Assembly: GCF_030908215.1 (NCBI RefSeq)
Contig: NZ_JAVFJK010000001.1
Coordinates: 532,607-596,606, forward strand
Source of the DNA: Sinomonas sp. ASV486
Lineage (GTDB): Bacteria > Actinomycetota > Actinomycetes > Actinomycetales > Micrococcaceae
DNA length: 64,000 nt
Reading direction: 5' to 3'
The notes under the pieces are model-generated. The model did not search any database, was not told the DNA's origin, and worked only from the letters and a program-made list of their open reading frames with translations. Below are positions 55,197-63,119 of the stretch, one piece after another; within the stretch, counting starts at the first letter, position 1; the number at the start of each line of letters is the position of its first letter. The position numbers and the translations under genes are program-made.

Positions 55197-55388
55197 TCAG
55201 TGCTGGTTGACCGAGATGCTCTGCCAGGCCGCGCTCTGGGCGACGGAGCCCCACGTGGCGGCGTTGACGGCGAGAGACGTGTTGGTGGCAACGATGCCGG
55301 CCCAGTTGGCGTCCAGGAACAGCGTGTCGCGAGAGGGAAGCAGTTCGACGGCCTCAGCAGCGAGTTCAGCGGCGGTGATCTTGGTCAT
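55197..55388 (-). CDS. 63-residue peptide P5, first peptide of the cluster
   Basis: Start ATG 55388; an in-frame ATG 9 nt earlier abuts AAGGAG and is too close to be used. Begins MTKITAAELAAEAVELLPSR, core ends SAAWQSISVNQH. From position 18 to 62 its invariant residues all fall on even positions. It lies nearest the SARP-type promoter and ahead of a strong hairpin, so it should be the most abundant product. It best matches the repeat in the secreted protein encoded upstream (12 identities over about 30 positions, no gaps). Confidence 0.87.
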   Translation of the reverse strand: MTKITAAELAAEAVELLPSRDTLFLDANWAGIVATNTSLAVNAATWGSVAQSAAWQSISVNQH

Positions 55389-55439
55389 GTGACTCATCTC
55401 CTTGTTGATTGGCGACTGGGGATCAATCGCTGGGGTAAG

Positions 55440-55482
55440 TACATTCGGTGGAGTGTTACCTTCGCGTTATCAGCCCGTTATC
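55440..55482 (-). promoter_or_regulatory. SARP-type promoter: three heptamers at 11-bp spacing before P5
   Basis: On the minus strand GATAACG (55482-55476), GATAACG (55471-55465) and GGTAACA (55460-55454) begin exactly 11 bp apart. The next 8 bp lead to AATGTACT, a weak -10. Direct heptamers with 4-bp gaps ending about 8 bp before the -10 are the known layout of SARP binding sites. The cluster's own BTAD regulator is the obvious ligand. Confidence 0.65.
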
Positions 55483-55585
55483 GCGCTGACGTGGGGCGAT
55501 GCCCGGCCGGGCATGCAGAAGACCCCGCCGCAGCGGCGCTGCAGCGGGGCCAGGATGGCGTCTGGGAGTGAGCAGACTGGGGGCG

Positions 55586-56344
55586 CTACTCCCCGCTGTC
55601 GACGTCCACGTTCGCCCGCACGGCGGCGCCCGTGTCGGCGGCGATGACAGCGCGAGCCCGCTCGACGGCGTCGTTCGTTGCTGAATGTGCGCGGGCCGAG
55701 CGTTCGCCGGCGGGGGCCGATCTGAACGCGTTCAGGTTGACCCCGAGGGCCTGCTCGATCCCGAGCACGATGCTCCGGGCGGTTGGCGAGAGGTCGCGCT
55801 GCTGCCCGCCGACGAGGATGTACTGGATGGCCACGGTCTGGGTGCTGCACCCCGTGCAGCCCTCGTTGACGGCGATCGAGGCGTTGTTGGCGATGATGGA
55901 GCGCGCGTCGGCCGTTGCGATGATCTGGACGGATACGGCGGACGATGACGCCCAGTCGCCTGTCGTGTAGGCCGTCGCCAGATTGTTGGCGAGCAGGGTC
56001 GAGACGCCGGGCGAGGTGAGGACCTGGAGCGTCACGGCGGTGCCTGAGCAGCCTGCGCATGAGTTCTCCACGGTGGCGGAGGCGGAGGCCGGGCCGCCGT
56101 TGGGGCGCAGCGGACCCACAACGACGGCAGAGTCAACGGCATTCGGGCGGTGAGGGCTGGGGATTGCTCGGGAGGCGACGTGCATATAGTGCCCCCATGC
56201 GACTCCCTGACCCGTCCCAGGAGCAGCCGACGCTGGCAGCATCGGGGCCATCATCAGGCCTACGGCGAGGAGGCCCACGGCGGACGCTCTGAGCAGGGAA
56301 ACGCTGGTTGGGCGGGGGTGTGAGGTGTCGGCACGATGTGTCAC
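55586..56344 (-). CDS. Secreted repeat protein related to the peptides
   Basis: 252 aa from GTG 56344, sharing one base with the regulator's stop (TAGTG) and using GGAG inside the regulator gene. Signal peptide to about residue 41 (LLAVGLMMAPMLPASAAPG). Residues 85-181 hold three imperfect repeats of about 33 aa. Two have CxxC pairs (C96/C99 and C163/C166). The third, residues 152-181 (NNASIAVNEGCTGCSTQTVA, then IQYILV), aligns without gaps to peptide positions 34-63. The C-terminal 70 residues are charged and helical. It is probably a cell-surface or extracellular scaffold built from the same strand unit as the peptides. No known family assigned. Confidence 0.75.
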   Translation of the reverse strand: MTHRADTSHPRPTSVSLLRASAVGLLAVGLMMAPMLPASAAPGTGQGVAWGHYMHVASRAIPSPHRPNAVDSAVVVGPLRPNGGPASASATVENSCAGCSGTAVTLQVLTSPGVSTLLANNLATAYTTGDWASSSAVSVQIIATADARSIIANNASIAVNEGCTGCSTQTVAIQYILVGGQQRDLSPTARSIVLGIEQALGVNLNAFRSAPAGERSARAHSATNDAVERARAVIAADTGAAVRANVDVDSGE

Positions 56345-57096
56345 TAGAGCTCCTTCGGGGGTTGGCGATGCCTCCCTGCCGCGTGTGTCACGGGCCGGGC
56401 TCCTGCATTCTCGAGCGGCTCGGCGCTGACGAGCTGCGCGAGTCGCGTGGAGGGCTCGAGGCCCATCTCCTCGGCGAGGCGTCGCCGGAAGTCCTCGTAG
56501 GTGCGGCGCGCTCCCGCCGCATTACCTGCTCTCACCTGACCACGGATCACCAGGGCGTGCGCGGACTCGCGCAATGGCTCAATGGCCGCGGCTCGCATCG
56601 CGGCGGCGACTGCGGCCTCGGGACGGCCCTCGCCGAGATGGCGGCGAGCGAGGGCCTCCAGTGCGGCGATGCGCGTCTGCCGGAGGCGTTCCTGCTCGAA
56701 CAGGAGCCAGTCGTCGTACCACCCGGGGAGGAGCTCGGCGGCGTACAAGAGGTCCGTCAGGCCGGCGGCAGGCTCGGTGCCGGCAAGGGCGGAGTCGGCG
56801 CCGTCGCGGAGCCGATCGACGTCAACATGGACATCGTCGGACAAGCGGAGCGGCTCTGCGCCGTCTGCGAGCAGGCCCGGAAGCTGGTGGCGGATCTTGA
56901 AGACCGTGACGCGGAGACTGCTTGCGGCCTGCTCCTCAGTGCTCTCGGGCCACAGGAGGCCAGCGAGGTAGCGGCGGGTGCGTGCGCCCAAGAGGGCTAG
57001 GGATGCGATGAGACGCTGCTGTCGGGCGCCGACGGTCTGAGGCGTGCCACGCCTGTCGAGCTGCCAGCAGCCCAGAAGATGAAGTTCCCACGACAT
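56344..57096 (-). CDS. SARP/BTAD-family transcriptional activator, stand-alone
   Basis: 250 aa (ATG 57096; ATG 57111 also possible). N-terminal OmpR-like winged helix: WELHLLGCWQLDRRGTPQTV, GARQQRLIASLALLGARTRR, LAGLLWPESTEEQAASSLRV and VFKIRHQLP. C-terminal BTAD helices: LLYAAELLPGWYDDWLLFEQERLRQTRIAALEALARRHLGEG and YEDFRRRLAEEMGLEPS. SARPs activate secondary-metabolite and peptide clusters through direct heptamer repeats, which are present before peptide P5. A TTGACT/TATAT-rich promoter-like patch lies near 57200-57220. Coupled to the secreted repeat protein. Confidence 0.9.
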   Translation of the reverse strand: MSWELHLLGCWQLDRRGTPQTVGARQQRLIASLALLGARTRRYLAGLLWPESTEEQAASSLRVTVFKIRHQLPGLLADGAEPLRLSDDVHVDVDRLRDGADSALAGTEPAAGLTDLLYAAELLPGWYDDWLLFEQERLRQTRIAALEALARRHLGEGRPEAAVAAAMRAAAIEPLRESAHALVIRGQVRAGNAAGARRTYEDFRRRLAEEMGLEPSTRLAQLVSAEPLENAGARPVTHAAGRHRQPPKEL

Positions 57097-57284
57097 GCGA
57101 CCCGCCCCCATGAAACTTAGGTTCCCGGAATGCGGCCGCTCCGAATCGGTTGAGGGGAGTGGAGGCGTTCCTGATGAACGAAACCAGCATGACGAGGGGG
57201 ATATAGTCCAGTCAATGGATTTATTGCAGTTTTCAGAACTGTCATGCAATCAGCAGCGCACTGTCGCTCCTAGGCGAGATCCTG

Positions 57285-57530
57285 TCAGGACGGCACGTCG
57301 CCCTCGAGTTGTCCCTCGAGCCATGCCCTGACTGCCGCAAGCGTGGCCTCAACGTCCGTGGCAAGGGCCGTCGATGTGGGCTCCTGGCGCCCATGGGAGG
57401 TGAGAATGCGCACCCTGAGGCCCTGTGCAGCGTCGGGCTCGCGCCATACCCGCAGTACCAGGGTGCCGAATTCCAAGAGCTCGGCCTCGGGGGGATCGCC
57501 ACGGTTGACGTCCGCGGAATGCTGTGCCAT
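57285..57530 (-). CDS. Small conserved-looking protein upstream of the SARP gene
   Basis: 81 aa. Codon use fits the local genes and the sequence has a plausible alpha/beta pattern: AELLEFGTLVLRVWREP, GLRVRILTSHGR, and a C-terminal helix DVEATLAAVRAWLEGQLEG. No signal peptide, no Cys. The ribosome site is weak (AGGGA very close to the ATG). Same strand and 170 bp upstream of the SARP gene, so perhaps part of the peptide cluster. I do not recognise a family. Confidence 0.6.
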   Translation of the reverse strand: MAQHSADVNRGDPPEAELLEFGTLVLRVWREPDAAQGLRVRILTSHGRQEPTSTALATDVEATLAAVRAWLEGQLEGDVPS

Positions 57531-57695
57531 GTCCCTCTGGGTGCCTTTCGCGTGGTGAGGGCTTGACGCCCCGAACTTTCCTGTCCCCTGAGAGGGAGTC
57601 TAGGCGTGAACGTGACGCGAGTTGCGTTGGCGTGCCCGGCGTGTAGAACCGTCACGAAACAGGCCATGGCCCATGCTCCGGTAGATTAGGGACGT

Positions 57696-57723
57696 TGACA
57701 TAGCAGCACCCACGCATACTGCG
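57696..57723 (+). promoter_or_regulatory. Promoter of the isocitrate dehydrogenase gene
   Basis: A consensus TTGACA (57696-57701) is followed after 16 bp by TACTGC (57718-57723). About 60 nt of leader remain before the ATG, including GGAGG at 57772. The rest of 57531-57695 shows nothing else. Confidence 0.5.
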
Positions 57724-57785
57724 GCGATTGCTCACGCGTACATCGGCGCCGCGGTCTGCATCAGCTCCGCAGGAGGCGCCCACCC

Positions 57786-60008
57786 ATGGCCACCATTATC
57801 TACACGCACACGGACGAGGCGCCGATGCTGGCGACCCACTCCTTCCTCCCGATCGTCCAGGCGTACTCCTCGGCGGCCGGCGTCCGGATCGAGACCCGTG
57901 ACATCTCCCTGGCAGGGCGCATCGTCGCCACATTCGGCGACTACCTCACGCCGGACCAGCAGGAGTCTGACGCGCTCGCGGAGCTTGGTGCCCTCGCGAA
58001 GACGCCAGAGGCCAACATCGTCAAGCTGCCCAACATCTCTGCCTCGATTCCGCAGCTCAAAGCCGCCATCGCGGAGCTCCAGGCCCACGGCTACGCCCTC
58101 CCGGACTACCCGGACAACCCCTCTTCCGATGAAGAGACGGACATCCGCTCGCGCTACGACAAGATCAAGGGCTCCGCGGTCAACCCCGTGCTTCGTGAGG
58201 GAAACTCGGACCGCCGCGCCCCCCTGTCCGTCAAGAACTACGCGCGCAAGAACCCGCATTCGATGGGTGTCTGGAGCGCCGAGTCGAAGACCAACGTCGC
58301 GACGATGGCCGAAGGCGACTTCCGCGCGAACGAGAAGTCCGTGGTCCTGCCGGCCGACGACTCGCTCACCATCCAGCTCGTGCTCGCCGACGGAGCGGTC
58401 AAGGAACTCAAGAAGGGCCTCAAGTTCCTCCAGGGCGAGGTTGTCGACGGCACCGTGATGCGCGCCTCCGCGCTCGACGGGTTCCTCGCGGCCCAAGTGG
58501 AGCGGGCCAAGGAGGAGGGCGTCCTCTTCTCGGCGCACCTCAAGGCCACGATGATGAAGGTTTCCGATCCGATCATCTTCGGCCACGTGGTCACGGCGTA
58601 CTTCTCCGAGCTGTTCGACACCTACGGCAAGCAGCTCGCCGCTGCGGGGCTGAGCCCGAACAACGGCCTCGCCTCGATCCTCGGCGGGCTCGACGCGCTC
58701 CCCGAGGAGGTCCGCGACGGCGTCAAGTCACTCATCCAGAAGGGCCTCGCCGACGGTCCGGCGCTTGCGATGGTCGATTCGGACAAGGGCATCACGAACC
58801 TGCACGTCCCCTCCGACGTCATCGTTGATGCCTCGATGCCGGCTATGATCCGCATCGGCGGCCACATGTGGGGCGCCGACGGCCAGGAGCATGACACGCT
58901 CGCCGTCCTGCCCGACTCCTCCTACGCGGCGGTCTATCAGACGGTCATCGACGACTGCCGTGAGCACGGCGCGTTGGACCCGACGACCATGGGCACCGTC
59001 CCGAACGTCGGCCTCATGGCCCAGGCGGCCGAGGAGTACGGCAGCCATGACAAGACGTTCGAGATCCAGACCGCAGGCAAGGTACAGCTCGTCAATGAGG
59101 CAGGCGATGTGCTGATCGAGCACGACGTCGAGGCCGGCGACATCTGGCGTGCGTGCCAGACCAAGGACCTGCCGATCCGTGACTGGGTCAAGCTCGCCGT
59201 GAACCGTGCGCGGGCAACCGGCTCCCCTGCGGTGTTCTGGCTCGACGACAGCCGCGCGCACGATCGCAACCTGATCTCCAAGGTCAACCAGTACCTCGCC
59301 GAGCACGACACTGAGGGCCTCACGATCAAGGTCCTCGACCCGGCCGAGGCCACCGCCTACACGCTCGAGCGCCTCCGCAAGGGCGAGGACACCATCTCCG
59401 TCACGGGCAATGTGCTCCGCGATTACCTCACGGACCTCTTCCCGATCCTCGAGCTGGGCACGAGCGCCAAGATGCTCTCGATCGTTCCGCTCATCGCCGG
59501 GGGCGGCCTCTTCGAGACGGGCGCGGGCGGCTCCGCGCCGAAGCACGTGCAGCAGCTCGTCAAGGAGAACTACCTGCGCTGGGACAGCCTCGGCGAGTTC
59601 TTCGCGCTCGTGCCCTCGTTCGAGCTCTACGCCGAGCAGGCCGGCGTGCCTGCGGCGAAGGTCCTCGCGGACACGTTGGACCGCGCGACAGGGACCTTCC
59701 TCGAGGAGAACCGGTCTCCGGGCCGCAAGCTCGGCACGCTCGACAACCGCGGCTCGCACTTCTACCTTGCCCAGTACTGGGCGCAGGAGCTCGCGCAGCA
59801 GACGGACGACGCCGCGCTGGCCGCCGCGTTCGCGCCCGTCGCCGAGGCGCTGACCTCGCAGGAGGAAACGATCGTCTCCGAGCTCCTCGCGGCCCAGGGC
59901 TCGCCCGTGGACCTGGGCGGCTACTACCGCCCGGACGAGGCGAAGGCCACCGCGGTCATGCGCCCCTCCGCAACACTCAACGCTGTGGTCGACGGCCTGC
60001 GCAAGTAG
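57786..60008 (+). CDS. icd: Monomeric NADP-dependent isocitrate dehydrogenase
   Basis: 740 aa, the length of the monomeric (IDH-II) class found in Micrococcales and Corynebacteria. Starts [23 protein letters not shown]; typical blocks are [39 protein letters not shown] with the substrate-binding Ser/Asn/Arg, [23 protein letters not shown], and [17 protein letters not shown]. It oxidises isocitrate to 2-oxoglutarate and gives NADPH. AGGAGG precedes the ATG. Followed by an 18-bp hairpin terminator. Confidence 0.97.
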   Translation: MATIIYTHTDEAPMLATHSFLPIVQAYSSAAGVRIETRDISLAGRIVATFGDYLTPDQQESDALAELGALAKTPEANIVKLPNISASIPQLKAAIAELQAHGYALPDYPDNPSSDEETDIRSRYDKIKGSAVNPVLREGNSDRRAPLSVKNYARKNPHSMGVWSAESKTNVATMAEGDFRANEKSVVLPADDSLTIQLVLADGAVKELKKGLKFLQGEVVDGTVMRASALDGFLAAQVERAKEEGVLFSAHLKATMMKVSDPIIFGHVVTAYFSELFDTYGKQLAAAGLSPNNGLASILGGLDALPEEVRDGVKSLIQKGLADGPALAMVDSDKGITNLHVPSDVIVDASMPAMIRIGGHMWGADGQEHDTLAVLPDSSYAAVYQTVIDDCREHGALDPTTMGTVPNVGLMAQAAEEYGSHDKTFEIQTAGKVQLVNEAGDVLIEHDVEAGDIWRACQTKDLPIRDWVKLAVNRARATGSPAVFWLDDSRAHDRNLISKVNQYLAEHDTEGLTIKVLDPAEATAYTLERLRKGEDTISVTGNVLRDYLTDLFPILELGTSAKMLSIVPLIAGGGLFETGAGGSAPKHVQQLVKENYLRWDSLGEFFALVPSFELYAEQAGVPAAKVLADTLDRATGTFLEENRSPGRKLGTLDNRGSHFYLAQYWAQELAQQTDDAALAAAFAPVAEALTSQEETIVSELLAAQGSPVDLGGYYRPDEAKATAVMRPSATLNAVVDGLRK

Positions 60009-60031
60009 CGCACGGCCGCTGCCTGCGGCTA

Positions 60032-60087
60032 ACGACGGCGCCCCGCGCCCTGGCGAGATCATTCGTCACGGCGCGGGGCGCCGTCGT
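60032..60087. terminator. 18-bp terminator hairpin after icd
   Basis: ACGACGGCGCCCCGCGCC (60032-60049) pairs perfectly with 60070-60087. The loop begins with (C)TGGCGAGA, also present in the hairpin at 60704-60761. Confidence 0.9.
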
Positions 60088-60157
60088 GCGTTAGACGGCA
60101 CGAAGGGTTGCGCGACGCCTCTTTGACACAAGGCAGGCCTTCACGACAAGATCATGC

Positions 60158-60174
60158 TTGAAACTTCAATTGAA
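60158..60174. promoter_or_regulatory. Overlapping TTGAA/TTCAA palindromes before the DoxX gene
   Basis: TTGAAACTTCAATTGAA holds two overlapping palindromes, TTGAA-ac-TTCAA and TTCAATTGAA, about 70 bp before the DoxX ATG. The form suits a MarR/OhrR-type thiol-stress repressor, but no such regulator gene is in the window. Confidence 0.45.
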
Positions 60175-60241
60175 TATTGGAGTATGTGTTCGCAAGCCTA
60201 GCGGTCAGCGAGCCGACGACCACCAATAGAAAGGGGCCTCC

Positions 60242-60688
60242 ATGGCCACGATCCACCGCCCCGCCCTCGCCGACGCCGCGCGCACGATCCTCCGGGTTGC
60301 GCTCGGCGCAGTGTTCTTCGCCCACGGCTGGCAGAAGTTCTTCGAATTCACGATTCCGGGCGCACAGGGCGCCTTCGCCCAGATGGGTGTCCCTGGCGCC
60401 CAGTTCGCCGCGCCGATGGCGGCTGGCCTCGAACTTGCCGGGGGTGCGCTTCTGATTGTTGGTCTCCTGACCCGCGTGGCTGGCGCCCTGCTGGCCGTCG
60501 AGATGCTCTCGGCCCTCTTCCTCGTGCACGTCTCTGCCGGGATGTTTGTCGAGAAGGGCGGCATGGAGCTCGTGCTCCTCCTTGCTGCCGGCGCTGCGGC
60601 CGTCGCTCTCGTCGGCCCCGGCCGCGCCTCTGTGGACGGTCTGATCTTCGGGCGCCGCACGGACCGTTGGGCCGCTTTGGCCGCGTGA
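60242..60688 (+). CDS. DoxX-family membrane protein
   Basis: 148 aa with four membrane helices. ARTILRVALGAVFFAHGWQKFFEFTIPG is the DoxX start (RxxxGxxFxxHGxQK), followed by MGVPGAQFAAPMAAGLELAGGALLIVGLLTRV and AGALLAVEMLSALFLVHV. AGAAAGG-type ribosome site (GAAAGG) upstream. DoxX proteins form redox complexes with SodA and rhodaneses in mycobacteria. A clear single-gene unit with its own operator and terminator. Confidence 0.92.
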   Translation: MATIHRPALADAARTILRVALGAVFFAHGWQKFFEFTIPGAQGAFAQMGVPGAQFAAPMAAGLELAGGALLIVGLLTRVAGALLAVEMLSALFLVHVSAGMFVEKGGMELVLLLAAGAAAVALVGPGRASVDGLIFGRRTDRWAALAA

Positions 60689-60703
60689 TCGCAGCCCGCA
60701 AGT

Positions 60704-60761
60704 GACAGCGGCGCCCCGCGCCCCGGCGAGACAGTTCGCCAGGGTGCGGGGCGCCGCTGTC
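60704..60761. terminator. 16-bp terminator hairpin after the DoxX gene
   Basis: GACAGCGGCGCCCCGC (60704-60719) pairs perfectly with 60746-60761. The left half, including GGCGCCCCGCGCCC and then GGCGAGA, repeats the icd terminator. Confidence 0.9.
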
Positions 60762-60813
60762 GTGATGGCCAGCACGGGCTTGTGAGGAGTTTTGTTCAAC
60801 AAATCATTCATAT

Positions 60814-60832
60814 TTAGGTAACCCTAACTTTT
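60814..60832 (+). promoter_or_regulatory. DtxR/IdeR-like iron-box half match before the ABC importer
   Basis: TTAGGTAACCCTAACTTTT matches the actinobacterial iron box (TTAGGTTAGGCTAACCTAA) at about 13 of 19 positions, with a strong left half and TTAGG-taac-CCTAA symmetry. A TTTGTTCAACAAA palindrome lies just upstream (60791-60803). The AT-rich patch probably holds the operon promoter. About 160 nt then lead to the binding-protein gene; nothing else seen there. Confidence 0.45.
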
Positions 60833-60993
60833 GTTGGTAGTTAACTCTCATGTCATCTTGCTGTCTCCTAGGTGCAATCCGGACTCGATGAAGTATTCAT
60901 GCGTGTTGCTCGGGCGGGGAGTGACCGACCATCTGGCACCCACCGAGATTTCCTGGGCAGAATCCTGCCCTCGCGCCTACAGGAGACATCTTC

Positions 60994-62154
60994 ATGCAGT
61001 TCTCAACCGTTCTCCGTGCCGCCGCGTACACCGCGGCCCTCGGATTCGCCCTCACGGGCTGCGCCCAGAGCACCACCGCCGCCAAGAACAACGGCGCGGC
61101 GGATGCCGGCGCTAAGACCGTCAAGGTGTTCATCAGCGGTGACACGAATATCCAGAGCCTGTGGGAGAAGGACCTTGCCCCGGCGTTCGAGAAGGCGAAT
61201 CCGGGGTACAGGGTCCAGGTGCAGATCGACCTGCACGGCGAGCATGACGCCCAGACGCTGGCCAAGCTCACGAGTTCGGTGGAGCAGAAGAAGGACGCGG
61301 ACTTCGACCTGGTGGACGGCGGATTCGTCGCGAAGGCTTCGGGGGCGAACCTCCTGGAGAAGGTGGACACCTCCTCGGTCAAGGCCCTGGCCGATGTCCC
61401 GGCGGACGTGGTCAAGGCCGGCGGCACCGGCGGTATCCCGTACCGCGGGTCCTCGGTCCTGCTCGCGTATGACACGAAGACCGTGGCAACCCCTCCGAAG
61501 ACCCTCGACGACCTCCTCGCGTGGATCAAGGCGAACCCGGGCAAGTTCACCTACAACTCCCCGAAGTCGGGCGGGTCGGGCGCGGCGTTCGCTGCGACCG
61601 TGCTCGACAAGTACGTCCCGGCGGATGCGCGACAGAAGATGACCGTGGGCTACGAGAAGGACCTCGAGTCGACCTGGGATCAGGGCTTCGAGACGCTGCG
61701 GGGCCTGAACCCGTACGTGTACCAGAAGGGCGTCTACCCGAACGGCAACAAGCAGACCCTCGAGCTGCTGGCCAGCGGCCAGATCTCCATGGCCCCGGTC
61801 TGGTCCGACCAGTTCCTCACGGGCTCGGCCAACGGCACGATCCCGGCGAGCGTGAAGGCCGCGCAGATCACCGGCCCGTCGTTCACCGGCGGCGCCGCGT
61901 ACCTCGGTGTCCCGGTCAACGCGCCGAACAAGGATGCTGCGCTCAGGCTCGCGAACTTCGTCCTGCAGCCCGAGCAGCAGGCGGAGATCGTCAAGGAGAT
62001 CTCCGGCTACCCGGCCATCTCCATCGGCAGGCTCCCGGCGGACATCAGGGACAGGTTCGCCAATGCGGACACGAACAATCTCCGCAAGGGGTACTTCGAC
62101 CAGATCTCGAAGGACATGAACAACCTCTGGGACCAGAAGGTCCCCGGCCAGTGA
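60994..62154 (+). CDS. ABC transporter substrate-binding lipoprotein (family 1)
   Basis: 386 aa. Lipobox LTGCAQ (Cys near residue 24). Type II binding fold: VKVFISGDTNIQSLWEKDLAPAFEKANPGYRV, DFDLVDGGFVAKA, GSSVLLAYDTKTVATPPKTLDDL and SGQISMAPVWSDQFL. Resembles the putrescine/thiamine/iron group (YnjB-like). AGGAG precedes the ATG. The stop overlaps the first permease start (GTGA). Ligand unknown; the iron-box-like site upstream makes a ferric or chelated-metal ligand worth testing. Confidence 0.88.
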   Translation: MQFSTVLRAAAYTAALGFALTGCAQSTTAAKNNGAADAGAKTVKVFISGDTNIQSLWEKDLAPAFEKANPGYRVQVQIDLHGEHDAQTLAKLTSSVEQKKDADFDLVDGGFVAKASGANLLEKVDTSSVKALADVPADVVKAGGTGGIPYRGSSVLLAYDTKTVATPPKTLDDLLAWIKANPGKFTYNSPKSGGSGAAFAATVLDKYVPADARQKMTVGYEKDLESTWDQGFETLRGLNPYVYQKGVYPNGNKQTLELLASGQISMAPVWSDQFLTGSANGTIPASVKAAQITGPSFTGGAAYLGVPVNAPNKDAALRLANFVLQPEQQAEIVKEISGYPAISIGRLPADIRDRFANADTNNLRKGYFDQISKDMNNLWDQKVPGQ

Positions 62155-63119
62155 CCTCACAGTCCACCGCGGTCCGGCAGCCGGACCGTCCCGCCCCGTC
62201 TCCCCCCGCGCGCTCGGCCTCGGCCCAGCGCGCGGGGGCGGGGCGCGCCGCCGGCTTCGTCATGGCGCTGCCGCCGATCCTCCTCATCACCCTGTTCATC
62301 GGCTTCCCGATCGTGCTCGCCTTCGCCTTCAGCCTCGGCTTCACGGGCGGACTGAACCGGACGATCGCCCTCATCGGCCAGAACGTCCACGAAGCCCAGG
62401 GCGGCCCCACGTTCGGCGCCTACGGCGAGATGTTCACCAATCCCAGGTTCCTCGGGGACCTCGCGGTCACGGTCATCGTCACCGCGGTCAGCACCGCCGT
62501 CGTGATCCTCCTGGCTGCCGGCATCGGCCTGTACCTCAAGTTCAAGGGCGGCGTCATCGGGAAGATCCTCTCGGCCCTGGCAGTCATCCCGCTGTTCATC
62601 CCCGTGGTCATCGCGTCCTGGGCCATCCTCGGGTTCTACTCGGCGGACGGGTTCCTGCGCAGCGTCGCCGCCCAGCTCGGGGTGGACTTCCCGGTGTGGT
62701 CGTTCACGATGGTCACGGTGGTCATCGGCTCGGTGTGGACGTCGCTGCCCTTCGCGACCCTCCTCATCACGTCCGGGCTCCAGGCGGTCCCGCAGGCCAT
62801 GATCGACTCAGCTCGCGACGCCGGCGCCTCCTTCTGGCGCGTGGTCATCAGCGTTGTGGTGCCGATGGCCGGGGTGCCGATCATCATCGCCACCACGTTC
62901 ACAGCCATCGGGATCCTGGGATCCTTCACCGTCCCGTACTTCACGGGCCCGAACTCGCCGAACATGCTCGGGGTGGACATGTCCAACTACTTCTCGGCCT
63001 TCAACCAGCCACAGCAGGCCGTCGTCATGGCGTTCGTCGTGTTCGCGATCGCCTCGGGCATCGCCGCAGTCTATGTGTGGGCCAATTTCCGTTCGGCCAG
63101 GGAAAGCGGTGCCCTCTGA
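62151..63119 (+). CDS. ABC transporter permease (binding-protein-dependent)
   Basis: 322 aa from GTG 62151. A 40-residue Ser/Ala/Pro-rich N-terminal tail precedes six helices. The EAA loop is AMIDSARDAGASFWRVVISVVVPMAG, which docks on the ATPase. Potassium-like or spermidine-type family (PotB/CysU-like). Both ends overlap neighbours (GTGA with the binding protein, TGATG with the next permease), so the operon is tightly coupled. Confidence 0.9.
   Translation: MTSQSTAVRQPDRPAPSPPARSASAQRAGAGRAAGFVMALPPILLITLFIGFPIVLAFAFSLGFTGGLNRTIALIGQNVHEAQGGPTFGAYGEMFTNPRFLGDLAVTVIVTAVSTAVVILLAAGIGLYLKFKGGVIGKILSALAVIPLFIPVVIASWAILGFYSADGFLRSVAAQLGVDFPVWSFTMVTVVIGSVWTSLPFATLLITSGLQAVPQAMIDSARDAGASFWRVVISVVVPMAGVPIIIATTFTAIGILGSFTVPYFTGPNSPNMLGVDMSNYFSAFNQPQQAVVMAFVVFAIASGIAAVYVWANFRSARESGAL

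Noticed and set aside
52667..55388. Lanthipeptide or other Cys-based precursor peptides
   Set aside because: Four of five peptides have no Cys and there is no LanB/LanM, YcaO or radical SAM gene in the cluster.
57600..57785. Possible tRNA or small RNA before icd
   Set aside because: No cloverleaf, CCA end or conserved T-loop sequence; only a promoter-like TTGACA box is seen.
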